Source: QYQD01 sp040754095 (GTDB lineage Bacteria > Desulfobacterota > QYQD01). From it: DNA of 64,000 nucleotides. A program made the translations under genes and the position numbers. The notes beneath the pieces are model-generated. The model saw only the letters and a program-made list of their open reading frames with translations. It ran no database searches and had not been told where the DNA came from. Of this stretch, positions 27,374 through 35,556 are shown piece after piece (position 1 is the first letter of the stretch; the number at the start of each line of letters is the position of its first letter). The stretch is taken from the NCBI GenBank assembly GCA_040754095.1, contig JBFMFO010000001.1:1-64000 (forward strand), written 5' to 3'.

Positions 27374-27886
27374 ATGCCGGAAAAGTTAACCGCTCTTAAG
27401 ACGGCCATGCAACTGGAAATAGACGGTGAGGCGTACTATTTAAAGGCCGCGGGAAAAAGTATTATCCCATTCGCCCAAAAACTGTTCAGGCAGCTTGCCG
27501 CGGAAGAAAAAATACATTTAAAGAAAATTGAAGAAATCTATAAGGCCCTGCAAAAAAAAGCCAAGTTGCCTGAAAAGCTTAACCTTATAAGACCATCCTC
27601 AGCCATACAGGATGTATTTAAGAAGGCTACCGGCAAATTAAAAGATAAGGCCCCGGCTGAAAGCAGCGACCTTGAGGCTGTTAAAATGGCTATGGATATG
27701 GAAGAAAAAAGCATAGCCCTGTATGACGGGCTGGCGAAAGAGGCGCATAGCCCCTTTACCAAAAGGTTCTTTGTCCTGCTTTCTTATGAGGAAAGAGGCC
27801 ATTATCTGGCCCTGTTTGATGCTTATGATTACCTGACCGACCCGGCAGCCTGGTTGGAAAAGAAAGAAAAGATAATGCTTGATTAA
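27374..27886 (+). CDS. Rubrerythrin-like ferritin-family diiron protein
   Basis: 170 residues from the ATG at 27374, which follows GGAGGGG; the frame opens 15 codons earlier without need. Two ferritin-like helix pairs, each with an E...ExxH diiron half-site: LEIDGEAYY with EEKIHLKKIEE (about residues 15-55), and MDMEEKSIALYD with YEERGHYLALFDAYD (about 115-165). No C-terminal rubredoxin domain, so electrons must come from another protein. Likely role: peroxide reduction in an anaerobe. Own promoter, single gene. Confidence 0.88.
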   Translation: MPEKLTALKTAMQLEIDGEAYYLKAAGKSIIPFAQKLFRQLAAEEKIHLKKIEEIYKALQKKAKLPEKLNLIRPSSAIQDVFKKATGKLKDKAPAESSDLEAVKMAMDMEEKSIALYDGLAKEAHSPFTKRFFVLLSYEERGHYLALFDAYDYLTDPAAWLEKKEKIMLD

Positions 27887-27890
27887 TTGA

Positions 27891-28010
27891 GCCTTCAGCG
27901 GTCAGCTATCAGCGTTCAGCCGGTTTACCGTTTACTGTTGACCGTTTACCGAAAGAAAATGTCGGACAACGGTTAACTGTTAACAAACATGCTGACGGCT
28001 GATCGCACTT
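27891..28010. repeat. GTTTACCGTTTACTG/GGTTAACTGTTAAC dispersed repeat
   Basis: Opposite-orientation copy of the 12715-12822 family (CGAAAGAAAATGTCGGACAA core), flanked by GCGGTCAGCTATCAGC and CTGACGGCTGATCGC. Confidence 0.8.
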
Positions 28011-28061
28011 CGCGGCAAATGAACATACATAGCGCTCGCTAAGGATGAGTCACAAAAAAAT

Positions 28062-28355
28062 ATGGAATTCTATCTTATCCTGGCTTTGATAATCGTAACT
28101 ATGGTAGCCGTCTTCGCCATACAAAACGCCCATGTAGTTACAATCCATTTCCTCTTCTGGCATTTTGAAGGCTCTCTGGTCTTATACCTTCTCTCTTTTT
28201 TTACGGCCGGACTTATTACGGCCTTGCTGCTTACCCTGCCCGGCCGCCTCAAAAAACGGCGGGCTTACAGAGAAAAGATAGAGGCCCTGGAAAAGGACAT
28301 AGCCAAGGCTAAGCCCCCGGAAGAAAAAACCCCGGAACCACCTCCGGCCATCTGA
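28062..28355 (+). CDS. LapA/DUF1049-like small membrane protein
   Basis: 97 residues. Two membrane helices (about 3-24, YLILALIIVTMVAVFAIQNA; and about 40-62, LVLYLLSFFTAGLITALLL) with the family-typical QNAHVVTIHFLFW between, followed by a charged cytoplasmic tail ending PPEEKTPEPPPAI. LapA (YciS) cooperates with LapB in lipopolysaccharide assembly in enterobacteria; here no lapB is adjacent, so the role is assigned only by domain. Stands between a repeat and a convergent transporter gene. Confidence 0.75.
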   Translation: MEFYLILALIIVTMVAVFAIQNAHVVTIHFLFWHFEGSLVLYLLSFFTAGLITALLLTLPGRLKKRRAYREKIEALEKDIAKAKPPEEKTPEPPPAI

Positions 28356-28361
28356 TCCTGC

Positions 28362-29228
28362 TTATGCCCATACGGCTATAATAACCATCCCGGCCAGCAT
28401 TAAGACTGCGCCCCAAAATCTCTCTCCAATATTCTCCTCCTTGAATAAAAAAGCACCGTAGAGGACGCTGAAAAGGATACTGGTACGTTTAGTGGCAATC
28501 ATATATGCGGCCTCAACCCGGCTAATAGCGGCCATGTGGCTTAGGACCATAATGACCATAAGGATGCCGATACATAGACCAGAATAAAAAACTTTCTTCA
28601 GACCTTGCCAGGTAGCCTTCCCGCTAACCAGTGAACATCCAGGGATAATAAGTCCCAGCATCAGAAAGTAAAAAGGGCCAAAAAAAATGGCGCTGGAGTG
28701 TTGTATGGCCTTTTTGCCCAGGGCAGAGGTAAGCGCATATAAAAAGGCCACTATTAGCATCAGCCAGGAGCCTTTTTCCCTCTTTATGGCCCGGAATGGC
28801 CCCAGGAAACCGTTCTTACATTCCTGCAGGTTTAATACATAGCTGCCCAAGACCACGGATATAATCCCCAAAATACCCCGGGCGCTGAGTTCCTCTCCCA
28901 GTATCAACCTGCCGGTTAAGATAAGGAAGACCGGGGTAAAGGACAGGAACGGAATGGCGAGAGAAAGAGGCGAGGCTTGAATAGCCCGCATATAAAGAAA
29001 AAAAGCGGTTATTTCCAGGGGCAGGGCCCCAAAAACCGTCAGGTAGAAGGTTGTATCCAGGTGCGGTACCGGGATAAAAAACAACAGGATTAAAAATAAC
29101 GGCAGGCTAAAGGATAGCCGGGCCGTTGCCATCTCAAAAACCGTCAGTCGGGAGAGGAACCGTTTGGTAAGCGCATCTACGGTCGCTATGGACGCAGCAG
29201 AGATAAGGGCCAGAGGGAGCCAGAACAC
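28362..29228 (-). CDS. EamA-family (DMT) transporter
   Basis: 288 residues, ten predicted membrane helices in two EamA repeats (about 1-135 and 148-288), the second ending GAVLMLAGMVIIAV. An inner-membrane exporter or importer of small metabolites; substrate unknown. It lies 13 bases downstream of htpX on the same strand, so the two are probably co-transcribed. Confidence 0.85.
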   Translation of the reverse strand: MFWLPLALISAASIATVDALTKRFLSRLTVFEMATARLSFSLPLFLILLFFIPVPHLDTTFYLTVFGALPLEITAFFLYMRAIQASPLSLAIPFLSFTPVFLILTGRLILGEELSARGILGIISVVLGSYVLNLQECKNGFLGPFRAIKREKGSWLMLIVAFLYALTSALGKKAIQHSSAIFFGPFYFLMLGLIIPGCSLVSGKATWQGLKKVFYSGLCIGILMVIMVLSHMAAISRVEAAYMIATKRTSILFSVLYGAFLFKEENIGERFWGAVLMLAGMVIIAVWA

Positions 29229-29241
29229 ACGCCTGCCCGAC

Positions 29242-30117
29242 TCAGGCGAGAGCGCCCTGGCCGGCCATATGCCGCAGCCGGGCCACGCGTTCTTTTATGG
29301 GCGGGTGGGTGCTGAACAGGCTGGCAAAGCTCTGCCCGGTCAAGGGATTTACGATATACATCTGGGCCTGGGCCGGATTGACCTCCATGGGCAGACGGTG
29401 ATTCCATTCTTCCAGTTTGGTCAGGGCATTGGCCAAAAATAGTGGCTGACCGGCGATCCTGGCGCCGGTGGCGTCGGCCAGATACTCCCGGCTGCGGGAT
29501 ATAGCCATCTGGATGAGCATGGCTGCAATCGGGGCCAGTATCATCATTAAGATACTGCCGATAAGATTGCCGCTGCCGCCCTCTTCGTCATCACTACGGC
29601 CACCGCCAAATAACATGGCCCACTGGGCCATAGTAGCCAGATAACTTATGGCCCCGGCCAGCACCGCCGCTATGGAACTGATTAATATATCCCGGTTCTT
29701 TATATGGGCCAATTCATGGGCCAGAACGCCTCGAAGCTCATCCGGGTTTAAGGTCCGCATGATCCCGGAAGTCACGGCCACAGCCGCGTGCTCCGGGTTT
29801 CGACCCGTGGCAAAGGCATTCGGGGTATCCGACGGGATAATATAAAGGCGGGGCTTAGGTAACCCGGCCCTTACTACCAGGTCTTCAACTATCTGGTGCA
29901 AATGGGGGGCCTTGGTCTTGTCAACCTCCTGTGCTCCGCTCATCTTTAAGGCCAGCTTGTCACTAAACCAGTAGGCAAAAAAATTCATGAATAGGGCCAT
30001 CCCCAGGGCGAAGGTTAATCCCTGCCGGCCGCCAATGGCCTGTCCGGCCAGCATAAACAGGGCGGTCAATGCCGCCATTAATATAAATGTCTTAAACATA
30101 TTGCCCATCTTACCCAT
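29242..30117 (-). CDS. htpX: HtpX-type membrane zinc metalloprotease
   Basis: 291 residues, M48B family. Two N-terminal helices (about 7-25, 30-52), zinc motif HELAH (AHELAHIKNRD, about residues 134-144), third ligand Glu in SREYLADATGARIAG, and two helices between. Degrades misfolded membrane proteins as part of envelope quality control. It has several possible starts within the first seven codons (M1, M4, M7). Leads a two-gene unit with the EamA transporter. Confidence 0.93.
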   Translation of the reverse strand: MGKMGNMFKTFILMAALTALFMLAGQAIGGRQGLTFALGMALFMNFFAYWFSDKLALKMSGAQEVDKTKAPHLHQIVEDLVVRAGLPKPRLYIIPSDTPNAFATGRNPEHAAVAVTSGIMRTLNPDELRGVLAHELAHIKNRDILISSIAAVLAGAISYLATMAQWAMLFGGGRSDDEEGGSGNLIGSILMMILAPIAAMLIQMAISRSREYLADATGARIAGQPLFLANALTKLEEWNHRLPMEVNPAQAQMYIVNPLTGQSFASLFSTHPPIKERVARLRHMAGQGALA

Positions 30118-30159
30118 AGCCGATTTACATCCTCCGTTTGTTAGTTAGCGAAGCTGTCA

Positions 30160-30380
30160 GTATGTTTGTTAACCGTTATCCGTTAACCGTTGTCCGACAT
30201 TTTCTTTCGGTAAACGGTCGACAGTGAACGGTGAACCGGCTTCATGCCGATAGCTGAGCGCTTTTTTATATTAACCATCGGTTTTATATAAGTCAATAAG
30301 GTGCGGACAAAATGTAGCGTGATCTCGCAGGCTAAAGCCTGCGCCTACCGTCTATCAACACGCCTTGTAGCCGCACCCTT
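30160..30380. repeat. Dispersed repeats between htpX and a DUF2905 gene
   Basis: 30160-30262 is a copy of the GTTAACCGTTGTCCGAC family; 30325-30380 holds two hairpins, CGCAGGCTAAAGCCTGCG and CGCACCCTTTAGGGTGCG. Confidence 0.8.
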
Positions 30381-30393
30381 TAGGGTGCGTAAA

Positions 30394-30618
30394 TCACTTC
30401 CGCCGGAATAACATAAACAGCAGCGTCAGGATAATACTAATGAGCAGGCTTGTAGCCAAAGGGAAGTAAAAGGTAAAATTCTTACGCCTGATGTAAATAT
30501 CACCCGGAAGTCGGCCGATCCAGGGGATCTTGCCTCCCAGGGTAAAGAGGAGCCCCACGCCGGCTATAACCAGACCCAGCACAATAAGTATCTTGCCTAT
30601 TACTATTGAATGCTGCAT
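30394..30618 (-). CDS. DUF2905-family small membrane protein
   Basis: 74 residues: helix 1 (ILIVLGLVIAGVGLLFTL), a conserved loop GKIPWIGRLPGDIYIRRKNF, and helix 2 (FPLATSLLISIILTLLFML). This layout is the DUF2905 pattern; function unknown. Alone between repeats. Confidence 0.85.
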   Translation of the reverse strand: MQHSIVIGKILIVLGLVIAGVGLLFTLGGKIPWIGRLPGDIYIRRKNFTFYFPLATSLLISIILTLLFMLFRRK

Positions 30619-30644
30619 AATAAATATCCGCTTATCGTCATTCC

Positions 30645-30705
30645 CGCGAAAGCGGAAATCCAGAAACTAAAAAACTGGATTCCGTGTCAGGCACGGAATG
30701 ACGGA
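30645..30705. repeat. CATTCCCGCGAAAGCGG/GGCACGGAATGAC repeat
   Basis: Member of the CGTCATTCC...GGAATGACG family also seen near 16990-17060, 31395-31500 and 37514-37602. Confidence 0.7.
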
Positions 30706-30795
30706 GAAAAGGTATTTTCCGGTGAAATTTTCGCCCTCCTGCGGCGGGTCCACCGATATTTAGTCATTTGGATTTCATTTGAACTTTAAACTTTG

Positions 30796-31377
30796 TCATT
30801 TGTCATTCCTCTGACTCCTGTCTTCTGTATTCTTTCTTCTTCTCAGGCTCCGGTCATATCGTTCCTGCTCGCTGTAAATACAGCCACAATACGGTTGCCG
30901 GTACAGATTAAGGGCCTTTGACCTGTCAATCCCCTCCTGCCATCCTTCCCGAAAGTCATGATAATAAAATGGAATGCCATATTCCTTCGCTATATCTTCA
31001 GCCGTCTTGATTATAAGCTCATGTTGTTGGTACCGGCTGTAAAGGAGGGTGGTGGTAAAGGCATCGCTTTTTTCCTTCCGGGCTACTCTGGCCGCCTCCC
31101 TTAAGCGCAGGGTATAGCAAAGGCCGCAGCGCTCATCCTCATGGCCGACCACCGCACGCAAAAACTCCCGCAAATAATAGGTCTCATCATAGATGACGTC
31201 CAATTCGGCCTGTCTGGAATACTCCTTTAACGTATCCAAACGCCTTTTAAATTCCAGGTAGGGATGGATATTTGGATTATAGAAAAAACCGGTAACGCGC
31301 ATACCCTCGCCACACAGTACCTTCAAGGGGTAAATGGTGCAGGGAGCGCAGCAGATGTGGAGTAGAATACTGGTCAT
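30796..31377 (-). CDS. queH: Epoxyqueuosine reductase QueH
   Basis: 193 residues, DUF208 family. Reduces epoxyqueuosine to queuosine in tRNA anticodons. Conserved cysteines are present: HICCAPC (residues 7-13) and CGLCYTLRL (about 79-87), plus YCGCIYSE near the C-terminus, which are the metal and cluster ligands of the family. Also FTTTLLYSRYQQHE and DFREGWQEGI. The C-terminal RRKNTEDRSQRNDK is a repeat-like tail. No other queuosine gene is adjacent. Confidence 0.92.
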   Translation of the reverse strand: MTSILLHICCAPCTIYPLKVLCGEGMRVTGFFYNPNIHPYLEFKRRLDTLKEYSRQAELDVIYDETYYLREFLRAVVGHEDERCGLCYTLRLREAARVARKEKSDAFTTTLLYSRYQQHELIIKTAEDIAKEYGIPFYYHDFREGWQEGIDRSKALNLYRQPYCGCIYSEQERYDRSLRRRKNTEDRSQRNDK

Positions 31378-31394
31378 TTGATATTGTTTGGTAT

Positions 31395-31500
31395 TTAGAG
31401 ACTATTGCAACAGTCGTCACACCGGTGAAAACCGGTGTCCAGGAGTGTCTTAATCTGACCGGATCACCGGATCCCGGCTTTCGCCGGAATGACGACAATC
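31395..31500. repeat. GTCGTCACACCGGTGAAAAC repeat
   Basis: Shares CACCGGTGAAAACCGGTG, GTCCAG and GTGTCTTAATCTG with 37514-37602, and ends in CCGGCTTTCGCCGGAATGAC as in the MITE at 16974. Upstream of queH. Confidence 0.8.
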
Positions 31501-31592
31501 CGACCGATCATAAGAATTTTGCAAGCGGCCCTTTTATTTAAGATTTGTACTATTATACGGTATAGATTATGAGGAATCAAGGAGCGCCATGC

Positions 31593-31625
31593 AAAAATGG
31601 CGGGGTCTTTCGATCCCCGCCATTT
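31593..31625 (-). terminator. Intrinsic terminator after the chemoreceptor gene
   Basis: On minus: stem AAATGGCGGGG / CCCCGCCATTT (11 bp, 9-base loop) followed by TTTTT. It is 89 bases beyond the chemoreceptor stop. Just beyond the stem on that side lies a CAGACTAAAGTCTG repeat hairpin. Confidence 0.75.
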
Positions 31626-31713
31626 CCTGTTTACGCAGACTAAAGTCTGCGGCTACCTTCCCATCTTTTTTTATAGCTGAAAGCTGATTGCTGACCGCTG
31701 ATTGCTTTTTTAC

Positions 31714-33462
31714 TTAAAAATCCTTAAACGACCCTCCATCGTCTTCAAAAGGGATGACTTCCTCCGGTTTAACCGGCTTTTTGGGGGTACCCTTGGCCTG
31801 TGTTTTGGGCTGCTGGGGTTGAGGCCTGTCGCCGGGTTCGGCCTTCCGGGCGGCCTTAAGAGGTATAAGCCTCTTTGCCGCGTTGATTATGGAAGAACCC
31901 CTTTCCTTCTTTTCCGAAGACAACCGCCCCCCATTCACCGTCCCCACATAATCGGCTAACTCTGTAACCATATCTTTTAATGACTGGGCTTGGCTGCCGA
32001 GCTCTTCTGCGGCTGAGGCCGATTCTTCAGCGCTGGCCGCATTATTCTGTATGGCCTTATCCATCTCCGCCACCGCGGTATTTATCTGGCTGATCCCCTG
32101 AGACTGCTCTTTGGAGGCCTCGGCGATCTCTCCCACCAGTTCCGCCACCTTATTAGCGCTGGTGGCCACATCCTGAAAGGCCCCCTGGGTCTGGGTAACC
32201 AGTTCATGTCCCTCTTTAATGTTCTTTATAGTCTCTTCAATGAGCGAGGACGTGTTTTTGGCCGCCTCTGCCGCCCTCTGCGCCAGATTGCGCACCTCGT
32301 CGGCCACTACGGCAAACCCGGCCCCGGCCTCACCCGCACGCGCCGCCTCTACTGCCGCGTTTAACGCCAGCAGGTTGGTCTGGAAGGCGATCTCGTCGAT
32401 CGTTTTGACGATCTTGCCGACCTCCTCCCCCTGACCCTTGATCCTGTTCATGGAACCCGCCATCTGCTCCATCTGGTCACCCGTCTTGCCCACCACCGTC
32501 TTCGTCTCATCCATGAGCCGCGCCGCCTGCTGGGCATTATCAGCATTCTGTTTGGTCATAGAGGCCATCTCTTCCATAGAGGCGGAAGTCTCTTCCAGCG
32601 ATGCGGCCTGTTCACTGGCCAGCTCGGCCAGTTGCTGCGAGGAAGTGGACACCTGGGCAGAGGCATCCGTAATCTGCCCCGAATTATTATCAAGCTCGCC
32701 TATCAACCGGTAAAGCACACGGGTAATATCGCGGCGGATAAATAAGGCGATGGCCGCGCCTAGAATAAGGGCTATAATAGCCGCGATGGCCAGGATGGTA
32801 TTGATGCTTGAGGCGTCATTAATCATACCCTCAGCGGTCAGCGTATTTTTTGCCAGTTCCTGTCTAGCTTCAAAAAATTTTCCTTTAATCTCTTCGAGGA
32901 GCGGCAGGGTCTTGGTGCGGAATATCTCCGTTGCCTGGCTACGGGCATCACTTGCCATGGGCTGAACCGGCGCGGCCATGTCTCCGGCCATGTCTGTTCC
33001 TTCACCCATCTCGCCCGTGCCGGCGCCCGTCTCCAGAGAAGGCCCGCCGGCGCCCCCTCCCCCGGCCAGAAGGGCATTCATCGCCTCTACAGAGCGGTGG
33101 AGGTCATGGTGCGGCTTTTCAATGGCCAAGAAGATAGGGGCCACGGTGGGGAAGTGCCCTTCTATCTCCTTTCTCCCCTCACCATAAAACCACTTACCGA
33201 AGTTGCACTTGTGCTCGTCCGTTTCCACCTCGATCTTTTTACAATCCGGGTCGGCAAGTTGGGCAGCCACCTTATTTGCCCAGTTCAGGTGGTCCACCTC
33301 CATCTGGATCAACTCGGCCTCATGCTCATGGAAGTCCGCTAATTTTATGGCCTCTGTGACCAGGTACCGGCTGCCCAAAAAGCCGATTCCCCCGACCACG
33401 GTGAGCAATGCCAGGACAATCAGGAATCCCCCGCCTATCTTTTTCCCCACACTGAGCTTCAT
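31714..33462 (-). CDS. Methyl-accepting chemotaxis protein with periplasmic CZB-type domain
   Basis: 582 residues. Helix 1 (about 9-30), an extracytoplasmic domain containing the chemoreceptor zinc-binding signature (DHLNWANKV, CNFGKWFYGEG, KPHHDLHRS), a Gly/Met-rich low-complexity insert (about 132-170), helix 2 (about 216-242), no clear HAMP, and a long cytoplasmic signalling coiled coil with the hairpin tip DEIAFQTNLLALNAAVEAAR. The zinc-type domain lies between the two membrane helices rather than in the cytoplasm where it is usual. It precedes the flagellar cluster on the same strand but is separated from it by repeats. Confidence 0.93.
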   Translation of the reverse strand: MKLSVGKKIGGGFLIVLALLTVVGGIGFLGSRYLVTEAIKLADFHEHEAELIQMEVDHLNWANKVAAQLADPDCKKIEVETDEHKCNFGKWFYGEGRKEIEGHFPTVAPIFLAIEKPHHDLHRSVEAMNALLAGGGGAGGPSLETGAGTGEMGEGTDMAGDMAAPVQPMASDARSQATEIFRTKTLPLLEEIKGKFFEARQELAKNTLTAEGMINDASSINTILAIAAIIALILGAAIALFIRRDITRVLYRLIGELDNNSGQITDASAQVSTSSQQLAELASEQAASLEETSASMEEMASMTKQNADNAQQAARLMDETKTVVGKTGDQMEQMAGSMNRIKGQGEEVGKIVKTIDEIAFQTNLLALNAAVEAARAGEAGAGFAVVADEVRNLAQRAAEAAKNTSSLIEETIKNIKEGHELVTQTQGAFQDVATSANKVAELVGEIAEASKEQSQGISQINTAVAEMDKAIQNNAASAEESASAAEELGSQAQSLKDMVTELADYVGTVNGGRLSSEKKERGSSIINAAKRLIPLKAARKAEPGDRPQPQQPKTQAKGTPKKPVKPEEVIPFEDDGGSFKDF

Positions 33463-33484
33463 GACCCTACCTCCTGTTTATAAT

Positions 33485-33760
33485 CCCATAGCTATCAGCC
33501 CTCAGCCATCAGCTTTCAGCTCAGGATATTGTTTGCCCGAATTTTTAGCTGGCAGTTGATAGCTAAAAGCTGACCGTCCCAAATGGTTCCCTGTTTTCCT
33601 TCTGGTCTTCTATTCGGAAGATTGGGGGTTCTTCTTAAATGAAAAAAATGATTTTTTTCAAAAACCACGGAGCGCACCGAATATAAGCAGGTTAAGCCGC
33701 TTGAACCGTTTAAGCCGTTTAAGCCGGTTAAACAGTTTGAACTGCTTGAACTGTTATTTA
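33485..33760. repeat. Repeat-filled gap upstream of the chemoreceptor
   Basis: 33487-33572 is the AGCTATCAGCCCTCAGCC family. 33686-33755 is a near-tandem array of about 9-base units (TTGAACCG, TTTAAGCCG, TTTGAACTG). No gene. Confidence 0.7.
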
Positions 33761-33764
33761 TGAA

Positions 33765-35357
33765 TTACATCGGCTCCACCTCGATCCGGACGTCCTTATC
33801 CTGCCCCCCGTCTTCCCGGTCGCGGTATATGATGGTCTCATGGGCACGGATGGTCTTTTTGTTTTCGGAAAATTTCATAAACGTTATCTTGCCCCTGACT
33901 ATGTTTCCCTCAAAGGCTATCCCCCGCACCTTTAAATATACACCGGGGTCCACCCTTACCTGTTCGGCCATCAGGCGGTGTTTCTTGGCCTCCAGTTCCT
34001 CTATCTTTCCCTTGAAGGTGACAATAGCATCGAGGAGGCAGTGATAATTCTTATGCAGTTCTTTTTGTCGGGAGCACAGGTCTTTATATTGCGTATGCAG
34101 CCGGTACTTCTGCCGGGTATCCAGGGAAGAAGGCAGTTTTTTCTTGATAAGTTCAACCTCGTCTTCTACATATTTTTTGACAGCGGCTATTTCTTTAAAT
34201 TTTTCCTCAAGTTTATGGAGACTTTCTTCATACCGGAATATCTCTTCGTTCAAGGCCTGGATATGGGCATCGCTTTGATAGTCCAATCCGATAATAATCA
34301 CGCTGCGCGGGCTGGATGGAGAACCCATATTGTACGCCTCTACACCCTTTTTGCTGATAACAGTGCTGTTTACAATCCTCCCGTTCGGTCTGGTAACCAC
34401 CACCGTCCCCAGGGAAGATACATAGCTGTCCAGTATCTCCACATCCACCATGACATCGCCTTCGGCCACCACCCTGGACCCCCGGATATAACCGCATTTC
34501 ATTGCCCCGGTAACCTTCACCTCCGAGCCGATAATACCATCGGTTACCGTCAGGTCACCTGTGACTTCTATCCGGGTGTCACGCTCAATCAGCCTGGCCA
34601 TAAGACCGCCGGCCCGCACACGAAACCCGGAGAGAACTGCCCCTGAAACCTGGACCAGACCGTCAAAATTGATATTACCGGTGGCATAATCCACGTCGCC
34701 ATCGATCCGGAACACAGGTGAGACCTCGATTCTCTCCTGGCTGTCAATGTAAACCGCCCCGCTGACCTTTGCTTCCGCCCTTTCCCCGCCTACTATGCGT
34801 ACATTTTTACCGGCCTTCAAGGCCGCATCATGCACTGGCGCCGCCGGTATGGCCTTACCGGTGACCGTAGATCCTCCTTCACCTTTGACCATGGGGCTTT
34901 TGATGGCCAGCAGGTCGCCCGCCCCTACATAAGGAATATTCCCGCGTTCCCGAAAATCCATGTTGGCATATTCGTCCAGCTTGCCGATCTTCTTTTCATC
35001 GCCTAATTTAAACAGAATGACGGCATCCTTGCCGGGTTTAGGCTGGGATCCACGGGCAATAACATACTTTTTCACTCCCTCAGAGGAAAGTTCCGCCAGA
35101 CAACGGTCCATAACTGCTTCGTCAATGCCGAAAGCGATCTTTTTCCCGGCCAGCGCCTGGTTAATCCTGTTGCGGGCCTCTTCAGCAGACATTTCAAATC
35201 TGCCTTTGATAACCAGACAGGCCTCCATCTCATCCTCCGACACTATCAGGTCAAAGGATGGACCGTTCGCCACAGTACCGGCGAATCTTTGACCGTTTTC
35301 AGCCGGGATACCTGCCGACTCCTTTAGCTGATTCTTCTCTTCAAGGTTATCTTCCAT
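33765..35357 (-). CDS. fapA: FapA/DUF342 flagellar assembly protein
   Basis: 530 residues. N-terminal domain (about 30-130; FDLIVSEDEMEACLVIKGRF), the beta-helical DUF342 core (about 150-370; ISPVFRIDGDVDYATGNINF-like repeats with GxVxxSGxV patterns) and a C-terminal coiled coil (about 380-470) followed by a beta domain. DUF342 proteins help assemble or place flagella in polar-flagellated species (established for FapA in Vibrio); the mechanism is less clear in deltaproteobacteria. Last gene of the flagellar cluster, with its own sigma28-like promoter at 35405-35432. Confidence 0.85.
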   Translation of the reverse strand: MEDNLEEKNQLKESAGIPAENGQRFAGTVANGPSFDLIVSEDEMEACLVIKGRFEMSAEEARNRINQALAGKKIAFGIDEAVMDRCLAELSSEGVKKYVIARGSQPKPGKDAVILFKLGDEKKIGKLDEYANMDFRERGNIPYVGAGDLLAIKSPMVKGEGGSTVTGKAIPAAPVHDAALKAGKNVRIVGGERAEAKVSGAVYIDSQERIEVSPVFRIDGDVDYATGNINFDGLVQVSGAVLSGFRVRAGGLMARLIERDTRIEVTGDLTVTDGIIGSEVKVTGAMKCGYIRGSRVVAEGDVMVDVEILDSYVSSLGTVVVTRPNGRIVNSTVISKKGVEAYNMGSPSSPRSVIIIGLDYQSDAHIQALNEEIFRYEESLHKLEEKFKEIAAVKKYVEDEVELIKKKLPSSLDTRQKYRLHTQYKDLCSRQKELHKNYHCLLDAIVTFKGKIEELEAKKHRLMAEQVRVDPGVYLKVRGIAFEGNIVRGKITFMKFSENKKTIRAHETIIYRDREDGGQDKDVRIEVEPM

Positions 35358-35404
35358 TAAACCTCAAATATCTATTCCGGGAATATCTACCCCTTAATTA
35401 TGTA

Positions 35405-35432
35405 AAATCGGCATATTAAGATAAATTCTTTA
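35405..35432 (-). promoter_or_regulatory. Sigma28 (FliA)-type promoter of fapA
   Basis: On minus: TAAAG (35432-35428) and GCCGATTT (35412-35405), close to the FliA consensus TAAA-N15-GCCGATAA but with a 16-base gap. The same 16-base gap occurs in the promoter at 59462-59489. Predicted start near 35398, about 40 bases before the fapA ATG. Confidence 0.6.
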
Positions 35433-35472
35433 CTGATTTTAGATCATTAGACAGATTTGAAGAGAAAAAAAA

Positions 35473-35503
35473 CCCCACCTCCTTTAACAAAGGGGGTGGG
35501 GGA
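35473..35503. repeat. Palindromic CCCACCTCCTTT/AAAGGGGGTGGG repeat
   Basis: 12-bp arms (one mismatch) around AACAA, upstream of fapA; it may also terminate transcription from the fliK-like gene. Confidence 0.7.
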
Positions 35504-35556
35504 TTACTTGTGACTTCTGAATCCTGACTCCTGTATTCTGTATTCTGTCTCCCCCG

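Noticed and set aside
33686..33755. Near-tandem TTTAAGCCG units as a CRISPR array
   Set aside because: Units are about 9 bases with no spacers and no cas genes.
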